Notes: generated from the letters alone by a model not told the origin. Counted from the first letter of the stretch, positions 38,614 through 52,000 are shown. The stretch: DNA of 64,000 nt from Glandiceps talaboti (GCF_964340395.1 NC_135550.1:6986601-7050600), one strand, 5' to 3'. Program-made: numbers and translations.

Positions 38614-41127
38614 ATATGTACTCAATATGAAAAAAACCCACCCTGATTCTCCCAAAGTATAAACTTGGTATTTTATGATCATTATTTAGACTGCGGTGTG
38701 AATCTAAGTATGATAGCTCTGTTTTCACGTCAATGTTGATAAATACAAACATGTCTACATTTAATATTTTGAACGAAATTTTCGGGAAAGATTAATTTAT
38801 CTACTCGAAGCAAAATCATTAAATTTGGGATATGCACAAAGTTACATACAGACGAGCGAATTTGTTCAATGAAAATTGGCGGGAATGAACTCGGAACTAA
38901 CTTCTTATTTCAGTGCTACCCCGGACTTCCACCGGTTAGCTCGGTAGTCCGAGGTGTGTACAATTCCACGCATTTTCATTATTTTAGAAGTCACGTTTTC
39001 TACGTTTTTTTTGGTTTCACGAAGTTTACCAACGTGTGTGATTGACGGCAGTTGATAAGTACGGAGATAAAAGTAATTTTCTTTCGGCGTAGCGAGTGCA
39101 AAATATATATACGGTACTGTGGTTAAAGTCCACAAATATTATGCTTGGGAGAGGCTTTGCGTTTGTCGTTAGTAATTATTTCTTGTCCAGATCTGCATAT
39201 TCTTATTCGGAGCGACGTTGTAAGCTGAGTGTGAAATCTTCTAGGACAGAAGTTTATCAACTCTAACACTTTAATAAGTAAAAGTTTTGATGGCCATCTC
39301 CTATCTCAGGCGAAGACGAAAACAAAATCATTCAGCGAAGTTACATCTGAAGTGAAAGCTAGAGTTAGAACGGTCGCCATGGGAACCCCTCGAAGTGGAT
39401 GTAGGTGTGGAGGACGGGGATTATTGGTAATTTGTCATATTGGCAAGCAGTAGGAATGGGCTGAGGTCAAGCATGGAAGCTTTGAAGGTCAGACGACGAG
39501 GAGCCAGCCAGCTTTTCAACATCACAATATTAGATACTTAAAAACTGCATTTAACATCCCATTAAAGAGAAATACTGACTTATTGTACGTCTGTGTGCAT
39601 TGACAGTTGGAAATCATCCACGGGGAAAATAAAATAAAAAATGAATGGTTGGTCGAAAGTTTTCACTTGATTGGTCTAAATCTGGTATGTAGGGTGCACG
39701 TTTCACCGATGAAATTAGTTCGTCATCAGCTTGAAGTAGTCACTTTTATACGGGATGATGTCTCGCGTTTTTCTTTTGTTTTTATACAATCACGACTTCC
39801 GATAAATAGGAAAAAATGCTGCTCTTTTTATCGGAAATACTGATTGATATCATTCACGGGTGAACGGCAAGGGCACGAAATGACCAATCAACAGATTTCC
39901 GAAAGGACGGTGGGTGTATCCCCTACTTTACATCGTCCCCTGAGGTAAGGTAGGCGATTTGGCATTACGGCTCCGTTGTTTTAATTAATAAAATTCTAAA
40001 CTTGCATTTACATTTTTCAGCTATACTTGGGAAAATCCTACTTCGTGGGATGCGTGTGTGGAGCTATTACTAGAGATCATGGCGAACTTGTCGTTTACAC
40101 AGATTTGGGGGCGAGTATATTAAATGATTTGTGTTTGCCAGTCGTATTGTACAATTACAGTGTAACATATGGTACCGTAACTATTCATATGCAAATATGT
40201 ACCTGACGGAAATATACAGCCTGTCATTATGCAAAATACACAGACTCATAACAAAACTAAAGATCCCTGTTACCTTTTATAGATCCACAGGGTATAAAAT
40301 AAATGAAAAAAAAAAAAAAAGATGAATCGTAAAACCGCCGACATTTAATTTTATATGTGTGATCTAGAAAGTTTTCAAGTTTAGCAGATGAGGGGGATAA
40401 GGAAGATAAATATCAACAATGGTATGAAAGATTTGAACCAAATGAAATACAAATTGGAGGCCAATAAAACAAGAAATAATGATGAACCAGGACAAAAGGA
40501 ATAAAATAAACAGTATACAGGAATTGTTTCCTTCATGGGCTGTTGCATAACACCAATCTTTTCATCGGACGTTATATTGTCCTAAGCGACATGATTCATC
40601 AATGTGTAGACATTATACATTGACAAGAGATTCGTGCAGACCCCACCCACTTTGTATTTACACACATATGCACCGAAAATAAAGGTTGTTTAAAATTGTG
40701 GTATCACTGAAAACAAAGGCTGATGAATTACAAGGGAACTTGTGAATGCCACTGATACTAACGAAAATTATTTCTACGTGTCTTGAAGGCCTTCTCAACA
40801 TGGAACTGGCGGCACGTCATATCGGTGTACAGCGAGCATTACTATGTAGGGATGGATCGTATATTAGCAACATATACATATACACACGCATAACAATAAA
40901 TACTAAAAAAAAATAGCACACCATATCTACCAGTATAAACTCTCTCACAGTTCGATGTTGACGTTAATTATTTAAATTAATTTAGACTATAAAACAGGAT
41001 GCTGAGACACCATAACTGACAGATTATCATGAAATAATTATTTTCTCGTGTCAATGAAGGCTTAATTTTACGCCGTGAAAAAATCTCATTTGACTAGATA
41101 TTTCACACCTGAATTTTTCGATAAACA
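38614..41127. other. unique DNA apart from the hairpin at 39.7 kb
   Basis: No gene was recognised. A run of about 16 A lies at 40305-40320. Confidence 0.5.
39700..39750 (-). mobile_element. possible transposon-tail fragment with hammerhead-like hairpin
   Basis: On the minus strand a TATAAAA (39750-39744) is followed by CTGATGA (39729-39723), a short hairpin with CGA/TCG arms, then GAAAC (39704-39700). CTGATGA and GAAAC separated by a hairpin is the core of a hammerhead ribozyme. Here two extra bases sit before GAAAC and no stem I partner was found. Penelope-like and related elements carry such cores. No protein-coding part of an element was found nearby. Confidence 0.2.
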
Positions 41128-41218
41128 TGTACACACACACACACACGCAGACACACATACATATATCCATACATACATACATATATACATACATACATAC
41201 ATACATGTATACATACAT

Positions 41219-41249
<31 letters not shown>

Positions 41250-41391
41250 TACATATATCCATACATACATACATACATACATACATACATCCATCCATAC
41301 ATACATACATACATATACATACATACATACATACATACATACATACATACATACATACATACATACATACATACATACATACATACATACA
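41128..41391. repeat. CA/CATA compound microsatellite
   Basis: CA tract, then CATA with interspersed atatatcc and catccatc variants, then about 17 pure CATA copies at the right end. Frames over it are artefacts. Confidence 0.96.
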
Positions 41392-41524
41392 AAGACTAAC
41401 AAATGACAAAATAAGACATTTCTTCTTCACTTCTCATATTCTGAGTTTTTACTATAAACTTAATGTTATACCATTATGCTACAGATAAATAAATGTTACA
41501 TAACAAATGTCACAGATAGTGTAC

Positions 41525-41530
41525 TTTATT
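41525..41530 (-). promoter_or_regulatory. alternative distal poly(A) signal AATAAA
   Basis: AATAAA on the minus strand followed by GT-rich sequence (ctgtgacatttgttatg). It lies just before the CATA/CA microsatellite at 41.1-41.4 kb. It could end a long form of the EHBP1 3' UTR. Confidence 0.25.
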
Positions 41531-43602
41531 GTGTAAATGTACAATTATATTGATTAGCAATGTCAAACTATGCAATAACAAAACAAAACTGTCATTTTCA
41601 AATCAAATGTTACATTATGAACACAAAAGGCACATAAAGTGTAGAAGTGGGCACCACTCTGTACTCCATTATCTAGCAGGATACAGATTACTGAGTTATA
41701 TTGAAGTAACAAGTCAAGCGACAGCTAGGCACAGTGTAACTCACATCTAGTGAAAGGTGTGTTCACTGTAGATATTGTACATCGACATAGTATACTGTAT
41801 GTCATGTCACCTGGCCAGTTTATTGAGTTGCATAATATGAAATATTCTGTAAAGTTCACACTCCTAGCTTTCACATTATATACACTATTATTAACAGCTT
41901 CTTACTTTTAGCTGACATTTCACTTTCACAAAAAATTCATGAATTGCGTCAGTAACTAACCACCCCCTTCCAGTAGAAATTATATCAAAGCATACGTGTG
42001 ACTGTCTGTGTGTGGCAAAATACTCACTAATTCAATGTTTGGCTAATAACCAACTTAAAGTTTGAGATATAACAAGTATGATTCCACCCCCCCCCCCCCT
42101 CCCCCACCTGCACTAAAATTAAACGAGAGAATTCTCTGTAATTTTGTTTCTTCTATTTGGTTCATGACTTAACCAGCTATTACTGCCACCTTATCATTGC
42201 GAGTGTTATGCATTTCCCAAAAACTATTCTCAACATTGTATGGTGGCTTAGTGTTATAAATGTGTTTCAATGGTTAAATAACCTCACATATGGAGTAACT
42301 AACTGCCTAAAAAAACGGACACTATAAAACTTAATATATGTGGCATGAATATTGCTCAATTTTATATACCTTTGCATGGAATGCGTTACTGTCTAGACTA
42401 TACTCACATCTCCCTGTGTTAAATGTATAGACAGTTCAATAATTCAAATAAATATTTCTTTTTGACGTTTCACTGTCCCTGGTTTAAAGACAAAGCAATC
42501 CTGCAGCACACAGCCAGAAAATATTTCACTCACACGGTCTCAAATCAAGGCACTTTGAGAAGTGAATTTTGGTGTGACAACCATCACCACTCGTTTCAAG
42601 CATAAGTCAGTTTTCTTTGAAGACTGTAAAAAAAAAGACGACCAAGGTATTTCTGATAAAGTGGCGACATGTGACAAAAAAGAAAGAAAGAAACACACAG
42701 TTCTTGTACCAAGTCTGACGATGACATATAAAGATGGCAACTTTGAAAGTATTACATATCAACATCATTCAAATAGAAAATCATCAAAAATGCAAAACTT
42801 GCTTCAAGTGCCATTAATACAATACAACTTTACAAACACAGGCCATTAAACTTTAACGGCAAAAGTATCAAAACATATGTGCTACTTTGCTTTCACCCAC
42901 CATCAGGCACTCAAAAGCACAGCTCTGACGCTGCTGCCTCTGTGCATCACCTATTCATATGTATCGTCGTCACAACATTGAGTGTAAACTGACTTGCTGA
43001 TGTTTGAGTTTACAAACGGTTTAGTTTAGTTTAGTTTAGAAGTGTGTTTGACAGTGGCACAAAAGCTGAGCAAAGCTAATCAGTCAAGTCAGTCACACAC
43101 ACACACTTTGAAAAGGGTTTGGTGTGTTAGTGTATGACTTTGAGCGTAAAACTCTTATACACAGAGAGCAAAAGTTAAGGTGCTGATATGTTGACAGAAA
43201 TGCAATAACAAGCACTCCTTGGTGCTTTTATTATCAATGGTAAATGTTGGCTTGAATGGACACCAGTTGTTGGTACTGGGTTCCTATTTAGCAGCAAAAT
43301 GTTAAGCTTGATGTAGAAGAGCCCTCCGGCTACGGTTTGTGTCCCTCTCTGTTTCCGTACACTCCCACTATTGAGTGGTCTTTCAGCTTTGTTTACAGTG
43401 GACGCTGAATGGCCAATTCTATGCCAATGATATACACGGCTTTGTATTGCTGACAATATGGGATGTTAGTTGGCATAGCGTTGTGCATACACCATCAATG
43501 AAAAGCATCAACATACATTACAAACTGTGTACAAGAAAAGAAATCCCTTGATGTTTACTTTGGGTGAAGCCACTGAAATGAGGCACTGTTAAGAGCACCG
43601 AG

Positions 43603-43629
43603 TCACACACACACACACACACACACACA
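43603..43629. repeat. CA dinucleotide tract
   Basis: About 13 copies of AC. Confidence 0.95.
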
Positions 43630-44220
43630 ACACCGGTTTTTCACATCGCTGACTTTAGGTCACCCCCTTTTTCAAACCAAAATATATTGCAGTCCGTCAT
43701 GTCAGTCTATCAACTTGATTTCCGCCTGTAATGTGACTGACAACTACGGGTAAAATACTAAAGAAGAAGACACATATTTCTGATAACTCAAAATCAATCA
43801 ATTTACGGTTTAAATCAGGTGAAATTGATAGGCCGAAATCAGCTCAACAAACAAGACTTTTCAACATACCAATTTTGTGTCAAGGTATTAATGTACCACA
43901 ACCTTGTAATAGAATATTGTACACTCTGTAAATGTCAACTCGTCTCTTCAGACACACACTAAATAATGATTGTTACGACTAAAACACTATCTTGGCAAGC
44001 TCTATGTTTCTTCAAATTAAACTTTATAATAAAAACAAGACATTTAATGGTCTTTTAACATTTGGTTAATTTTTAAATATATCATAACTTAAACACACAA
44101 TAAATAAAACAGAAAACAGTTGTCTCAATGGTAAACATTCAAACTCAGATGTAAGATAACACTCGCCTGTTGCACTGCCTGGAAATTTATGTTTGATACT
44201 GACTATCCTGGCATAAACAA

Positions 44221-44806
44221 GACATGTAGTATTCCACCACAAATCTGTATAAATTGCCTATCAATTTCTTAATCTGGACAGGCATGTAGTATTTCTACCA
44301 CAGTGCTGTATAAATTGCCATTCAATTTCTTAATCTGGACAGGCATGTAGTATTTCAAGCATATATCTGTATAAATTGCTGTTCAATTTCTTAGTATGGA
44401 TAGGCATGTAGTATTTCTACCACAGTGCTGTATAAATTGCTGTTCAATTTCTTAGTATGGATAGGCATGTAGTATTTCTACCACAGTGCTGTATAAATTG
44501 CTGTTCGATTTCTTAATCTGGACAGGCATGTAGTATATCAAGCATAGTGCTGTATAAATTGCCATTCAATTTCTTAATCTGGACAGGCATGTAGTATTTC
44601 CACCACAAATCTGTATACATTGCCATTCAATTTCTTAATCTGGACAGGCATGTAGTATTTCCACCACAGTGCTGTATAAATTGCCATTCAATTTCTTAAT
44701 CTGGACAGGCATGTAGTATTTCAAGCATATATCTGTATAAATTGCCGTTCAATTTCTTAATCTGGACAGGCATGTAGTATTTCCACCCCTGGGCTGTATA
44801 AACTGT
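44221..44806. repeat. minisatellite, about 61-bp unit, ~10 copies
   Basis: Each unit starts with catgtagtat; copies begin near 44223, 44283, 44344, 44405, 44466, 44527, 44588, 44648, 44709 and 44770. Units alternate between accacagtgctgta and agcatatatctgta versions. Confidence 0.95.
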
Positions 44807-45040
44807 TCATTGGTTCATAATTATACAGTATTTGTATCACATTACAAAATCTGCCTATCGACTTTAAAGTACAGTATTGACAGGTGTGACTTAATCAAAT
44901 TACAGGTCTGTACAAACTGTCAATTCAACTTTAATTACAAGTAACTTGTTCTCCTATTAACATTAATCATTAACTTCAAGTTCCACTATGCCTTTTTATC
45001 AAGTGTTCCCAAACTTTAAATTTATCATTATCAAAATTAT

Positions 45041-45046
45041 TTTATT
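45041..45046 (-). promoter_or_regulatory. candidate poly(A) signal AATAAA
   Basis: Perfect AATAAA on the minus strand, the nearest one downstream of the EHBP1 stop codon. AT-rich DNA yields this hexamer often by chance, so its use is an inference. Confidence 0.4.
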
Positions 45047-45104
45047 ATCTTAATTATATTGGGCATATTATTTATCATGAGTGTATGGACCCCAGTGATC
45101 TCAA

Positions 45105-45911
45105 AGTATAGGCATGTTATGTACATACCAATCACAGGTCTGTATGATCCAATCATTCTTAAAGTGTGTACAGGCATGTGATATACCAATCACAGGTCTG
45201 TATGATTCATTCATTCCTAAAGTGTGTATAGGCATGTGATATACCAATCACAGGTCTGTACAATCCATTCATTCCTAAAGTGTGTACAGGTATGTCACAG
45301 GTCTGTAGGAGCCATTCCCAAAGTGTGTACAGGTATGTGATATACCAATCACAGGTCTGTAGGAGCCATTCCCAAAGTGTGTACAGGCATGCGATATACC
45401 AGTCACAGGTCTGTACGATTCATTCATTCCTACAGGTCTGTAGGAACCATTCCCAAAGTGTGTACAGGTATGTGATATACCAGTCACAGGTCTGTAGGAG
45501 CCATTCCCAAAGTGTGTACAGGCATGCGATATACCAATCACAGGTCTGTACGATTCATTCATTCCTAAAGTGTGTACAGGTATGTCACAGGTCTGTAGGA
45601 GCCATTCCCAAAGTGTGTACAGGTATGTGATATACCAATCACAGGTCTGTAGGAGCCATTCCCAAAGTGTGTACAGGTATGTGATATACCAGTCACAGGT
45701 CTGTAGGAGCCATTCCTAAAGTGTATACAGGTATGTGATATACCAGTCACAGGTCTGTAGGAGCCATTCCCAAAGTGTATACAGGTATGTGATATACCAA
45801 TCACAGGTCTGTAGGAGCCATTCCCAAAGTGTATACAGGTATGTGATATACCAATCACAGGTCTGTAGGAGCCATTCCCAAAGTGTGTACAGGCATGCGA
45901 TATACCAATCA
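45105..45911. repeat. minisatellite, 54-bp unit, ~15 copies, in EHBP1 3' UTR
   Basis: Each unit contains acaggcatgtgatatacca and cacaggtctgta. The 54-bp period equals 18 codons, so long frames appear on both strands (for example GISHACTHFGNGSYRPV repeats). The array ends 41 bp from the EHBP1 stop codon. Copies at the low-coordinate end are the most diverged. Confidence 0.96.
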
Positions 45912-45951
45912 TGAAACAAATCTTGTTAGAATCTCCTTTGAGTGACGAATA

Positions 45952-46033
45952 TTACTGAACGATACACTTTTCTTGTTTCACCCCTACACCTCTACTCACG
46001 GCACTCTCAAGATGTTCATATTCTTCTTCAGCA
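45952..46033 (-). CDS. EHBP1: EHBP1 terminal exon with CaaX box
   Basis: 82 coding nt, takes two bases from exon 10 (Ala codon). The acceptor is tctgttacag. It encodes [14 protein letters not shown] and ends KQEKCIVQ then TAA. The last four residues are a CaaX prenylation box, matching the vertebrate terminus CVLQ. Gln at the last position points to farnesyltransferase. The 3' UTR continues toward lower coordinates and starts almost at once with a minisatellite. Confidence 0.97.
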
Positions 46034-49000
46034 CTGTAACAGAGCAAAGAAAGATCTTGTACACCAAAACAATGCTGAGAAATATAGTATTTTGTCACTT
46101 TTGGTGCCGAAAGAGGACACTTACTTATGAAAAATAAATGTTGAACTATAATTAGATGGAATTCATACCTTTTATTAGTAATATTCATAAATGCGTATGT
46201 GTTTTTTGATAGTTGAATTTTTTGATGGGTCACAGTAACAATCCAACAGGCACACACAGTACAAATTATCTGTCAAAATGACACCACTGACTCAATCTTG
46301 ACATCACACTTATAGCAGAATGTGTATCAGGGATTAATTTCATGGAAAATCAGAGTCTGAAAAGTCTCTCCAAACTTTTGCCAAATCAAAGGTTGCTTCT
46401 GGTCCTCTTGAAATAATATAAGAAATGTTGGGGTCCACCATTGACAATCTATTATTTTTCAATCTACTTAACACAGTAGATTCAATCTACTTAACACAGT
46501 ATTATTATATTGGATTCTGACACGGCTTAAAAGTTAAATTTTGATAACATTTTGAACCATATGTCAAAAATTTTTATGGTGACTCTCGAAATTTTCCTTA
46601 ATTTTAACTGAAAATAAGTTTGTTCAAATGAAACAGGACACATCGAGTCAGTCAGTCACTAGTTTGTCTAATTTTGCTTGTACAAAGTAACAGCACAGAT
46701 TTCAAGAGTTTATTTCTGAGTTGCATTTCACGTTCAACAACCTCACAAGGAAAACTGGATAACTTATTTTAATACAAGAACAACTTACGCTCTTTCTTTC
46801 TCGTCAAGTGTCTGCACCAACTCGTCTCTCTTATTGACTAAAATAACCAACTCGTCTAGAAGCAGCTGTTCTCTCTTTCTTTCTGCCTCAGTCTTCTGCC
46901 AGTCTAAAAATAAATGGTAGATCAGGGTAAGATAGTGAGTATGTATTATGTATAATCTAGACCCAGTGGTGTCCTCTAATTTGGTGCTAATGTTCTAATA
47001 CCTTTGCCCCTTTGAGCTACCCTACAGTGTCCATTTATTTCCACATTCCCCTGATAACCTTTACTCAGGTGTGCTCGCTTCAGATGGATTTAAACAACCA
47101 TCAACTATCTGATCAGCTGGGACAACTTTTCTGCTGGTTTTTTTCTGAAATATGCCTGTTCTAATAGTGATGATAAGATGGTGAAAGTTACTAGAACTGC
47201 AATCTGTGTTGATAAAATCTTGGCCCAAGAGCAGCGAAGGTTTGCAATACTTCTGCCTCTATTGACAAAATCTTGACTCCACAACCTTGTTCTGTCATTC
47301 TTTGTGAATATTGACAACTGTCGACATGCTTGGATTGTGACCAACAAACGTGAACAGCCACTGACTTTGGATTAGACATGACCACTGATGAATGATTTGG
47401 TTCTAAGCAATTATAAATGTCACCAGAGCAGAAAGATTTGCTGGTGATTGCCAATCTGTATCAATTCACAATAGAGGGAGTAGTCACACTTGTCAGTCAC
47501 ATACAAATCCTCATTTAACTGAATATCATTTTGAGAATTTGATATTTATTTGTGACACTATACAAGCTACTTTAGCAACCTGTAATCACTCACTTGATTA
47601 CTTAAATAATTAATGACCTGATTTAAATATTTGTGATCCAATATAAAACATGTATATCTGATTGTAAGAGACCTGTAACTACTAATTGGAAAGTCTTGAA
47701 TATTAATAGCTTAATTTGCATATTTGTGATCCAATATAAAATATGTATCTCTGCTTGTAACAGACCTGTAACCATTAATTGGCAAGTCATGAATATCAAA
47801 TACCTAATTTACATATTTTGTAATCCACAGTGAAATATGTATCTGCTTGTAACAGACCTGTAACCATTAATTGGCAAGTCATGAATATCAAATACCTAAT
47901 TTACATATTTTGTAAGCCACAGTGAAATATGTATCTGCTTATACCAGACCTGTTATCACTAGTGGAAAGCTGTTTACATCTATGTCTAACAAACTTGTAA
48001 TACCTGATGTGATTTACTTGAATAGTTAATTATGCCATTTACATAATTTACTTGTAATCCTGTATGAAGTTTGTATATTCTAAGACTGGCATATCTAATA
48101 AGCTATATTGCATAATACTGTACTTTCAATTTGACCTCTCACTGTGCAAATCTTGCAAGGCTATACACTCAGACCAGTATGTCTAGTAATAATATAAAAG
48201 CTGTGAAAACTACACATTTGGTTTCACTTTGACTTGAACAGTGGCAGTGCTTAAACACATTCAGATTGACATGCATGTAGTATAACTAAGATTGGCTATA
48301 TACCTTCTACAGCCATTATCTTTCTAAGCTCTCTGTTCAGAAGTTCAAACCTCAATTCCAAATCTTCTTCTTGTTCTCTGTCCAAACAAAAACAAACAAA
48401 CATCGGATTATCTTACGAAAACATATCTCCACTTTTGTGTTATTTGTTGTCCAAAAAAATCAACAATATTTAATTTGAACATCATACACCTTAGGTCATA
48501 ACAATCTGTGCTGCCATAGTGTGAATATCTGACAATAATGCAGAGAGCAGAGAGAGATAACATGACAATATTTACTGTGGATATCTAACAATTAGAGTAA
48601 GGGCAGAAAAAAAAATAACATGACAATATTTACTGTCGATATCTTAAAATTAGAATAAGGGCAGATGAAGAGATTACAATATTTACTGTGGATATCTTAC
48701 AATTAGAGTAAGGGCAGATAATGAAATAACATGACAATATTTACTGTGGATATCTTACAAATAAAGTAAGGGCAGATGAAGAGATGACAAAATTTACTGT
48801 GGATATCTTACAATTAAAGTAAGGGCAGATGAAGAAATGACAATATTTACTGTGGATATCTTACAATTAGAGTAAGGGCAGATAATGAAATAACATGACA
48901 ATATTTACTGTGGATATCTTATAAATAAAGTAAGGGCAGATGAAGAGATGACAATATTTACTGTGGATATCTTACAATTAAAGTAAGGGCAGATGAAGAA

Positions 49001-52000
49001 AAAACAATATTTACTTTGGATATCTTAAAATTAGAATAAGGGCAGATGAAGAGATATTCGCATCATATTTACTGTGTGTTATCGTGACAATATTAAATGT
49101 TGGAATACAGTGAAAACCTTCTTAGTTAGGGGGTTTATGTTACAGTGGATTTTTTCATCATACTTTTGAGGGCAGATCAAGGTTAATCGTAAAATGATTG
49201 ATTGTCGATGTCTTACAGTATACTCAGTTGTTCTTGTCGCCGGATAAGCGCATTTTTCTTGTTGACTAAAGTAAACCACTCCTGCATCAGTTCTGCTTCC
49301 TCTCTTGTACCTGGCAGGCAAAAAAAAAAAAGAGACAAAAAGCATAAAACAAGCACAAAATTTACTATCCAAGTTGCACCTTGTGACAGATGTAACATGA
49401 TCACTATCTTTTCTGGCTACCCAACTTGCTACAAGTATTAGATTCACTACTTAAACTTTAATTGTGCCTAATCTGTGTGTTGTAATATTTCCGACTGTTA
49501 CAGGGCATAAGACTGAGAATCATTCTTAACATTTTTTCTGTTTAACGTCCACTTCTTTATACCTCCCCAGGGACATATACGTATGGTGATCATCTGATGC
49601 CTTCATCTAATCCATTTCTATATCTTGCTATTTTACCTACAGCCACATTAGAAGTTTAATCCTTTTCTATTGTAGCACATTCAACAGATTTGCCAGTCTC
49701 CATTCTCTTCTAATAGATATGCATACAGCAGATTTGAGGTCAGCACGTCAACAACCAAAACAAAGTTATATCTCGCCCTGTAACTTAGTGTAAGTCATGA
49801 ATTGTAACAATCATTTATCTAATAGTCAAGAATCAGACATTGACAATAAACAGAACAGATCCGTGTGTATGAGACATCTAGGGTATACATGCAGCAACCT
49901 ACCTTCATTCATACATCTTCTCAGTGCTTTTTCTACCTGACCTGCTCTGTCATCAATTTGTTTCTGTTCTCGTTCTAATGCTGCCAATTCACCTAGAACA
50001 TATTCACTCGCGTCCATCAACTCCTAGGGATTAGGAGACGAGGAGAGAAAGAGAGAGAGAAATGAAATGATTTTTGAGTTGGGGTTGTGCTGACATGTTT
50101 GAACACCACTAATCCTAATTGATGTGGATCTCTTTTTACTCTTGATTATATCCACTGATAAAGTAAACTCACTGTTCTCAACAAAATTTTTTTTTTTTTT
50201 CGTAGGTTATTTGTGAAGAAGCCGACTCACCTCCTGTTCATCTTGATCTGCTAAGATAGACTCCAATCCACTGCCAGCGTTACTTACTGCTTTGTCTGCA
50301 CTGGTGCCATCTTTCCCAGGCATTCCCTGCCCATCTGAGACAAAAAGTAAACAGTGTCAAGACAACGTCCCAAGAGAGCTTAATAAAAGGAAAATTATGA
50401 AAGGATAAAAATAAACCGTTCCCTAATACACTATCATCCTGCGTTTATAGATTAAAAGAACAATCCGATGTAAATAGAACAAATCACCTGATAGTTTATC
50501 TCCTTCACTAATAAGTCTAAATACGAACATCATATTTTGACTTTAAATTTGGCAATTTTTATATCCGTATAAAAGTATAAATACAAATTTTTATTTGTAA
50601 TGGCCTGAATTTGGTTTGTAAATTGATTTACCAACTGGCAATTCAGACAGTGAAAGAAAGAACAAACAAACAAACAAATTCAGTTATTCTCAACTGAAAT
50701 ATAGATGCATCTGCAAAGGTGTATTTCTCTGTCATTTTTTTCTTTTAAATCTGGTATGTCTTCTTTTTTTTTTTTTAAATCAACCAAATTTCCACAAGAT
50801 ATAGTATAGCTGTAATTTCAATTTCGCAAATTCTACCAATTTTGGTTTGTCAGAAATCCCAGGCTAGCTGTATCACCCCAGCCCATTTCACTTGTTTCTT
50901 CCTAGACATTCAATAACATCCCATTGTGGAATTTGCTTCCAAACACTGTTTTTAACATCTCTGGGTAGAAGTGTCATTTGACGCTACAAACCCAGCGCCA
51001 TGAATTATTCATCATATTTCTTTGTTTATAATCAGGAAATGTGACAATAAACCAAAGTTTTCCATTCGTACTTATTCCCAGTACAATAGAAACTCCCTGA
51101 TCACAAACACAAACACAAACACGGATATCTTATGGTGTATTTTTATTGAGGCATACACAAATCTGAGTAGTCACTGGGGGGGATGTGACACCTGCTATCA
51201 CTTTCTCCATAAAGAAAAGTATATCAGCTATAAAGGTTTTTTTTGTGAATAACTGAGGAAACATGGCAATGTTTATAAATGAATAAATTTGACAATACAT
51301 AGAATACACTAGATGTTCTGTGGGGAAAAATGTCCCACTTCTCAAAGTGATTGTCTTGACAACGTCAAAAATTGGAATTGTTATTAACTTGTAAGTTGTA
51401 TTGAAGGAGTTCACATTTGTAATTAATTGACAGAAGTGCAATGAATCAGATTCTTACTACTAAATAGATTAGATTAGATTAGATTAGATTAGATTAGATA
51501 TAACTCTATTACAACTGTATAGAAAATTGACAATTCTATTTGGGTACATACGTGTCATAAAGATATCAAAGAACACTACAGTTTTGTTGAATATATGTAG
51601 AACATGGGAGAATGAGGGGAACTATCTGTTGATGCCTTCTGGTGCTAAGTTCAAAGGTCAGAACTACATTTCTTTCCGGTAGTGGACAAACTGGGGTGGA
51701 AAGATGGGACAAACTAGGTGTGAGGATCTAGGCAGACACCTGGGGTGGGACTATATAGATAAACTGGTTGATATTCATGGCGACAGACAGGTTGGGGTGT
51801 GGGCAGGCACTTGGGATGTGATCTACACAGACAAGTTTGGGTAGGGAATTATGCTGTCAGACTAGTGTGGGGATATAGGTAGATACCTGGGGGAACATCT
51901 ATACAAATAAACTGGGATGTGGCTCTTTGGTCACACTTCCATCCACTGCCATGCTTAGTTCATCACTAGAAAACAAAATAGTTTGTAAGATATACTGCTG

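Larger units (their letters stand above)
41392..44220. other. AT-rich DNA between microsatellite and EHBP1 3' end; may include long 3' UTR
   Basis: Holds a C-rich run (about 42086-42105), TTTAG copies near 43019-43039 and a CA tract at 43603-43629. No coding segment was recognised. Several minus-strand AATAAA signals make a long EHBP1 3' UTR possible. Confidence 0.4.
45020..45951 (-). other. EHBP1: probable 3' UTR of EHBP1
   Basis: The first AATAAA on the minus strand after the stop lies at 45046-45041, about 905 nt downstream. The 3' UTR would then consist mostly of the 54-bp minisatellite. Further AATAAA signals at 43232-43227, 41824-41819 and 41530-41525 allow a longer UTR of up to about 4.4 kb. 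Confidence 0.5.

Noticed and set aside
45275-45912. 18-residue repeat protein on the minus strand downstream of EHBP1
   Set aside because: It is a by-product of the 54-bp array in the probable 3' UTR; both strands are open equally.
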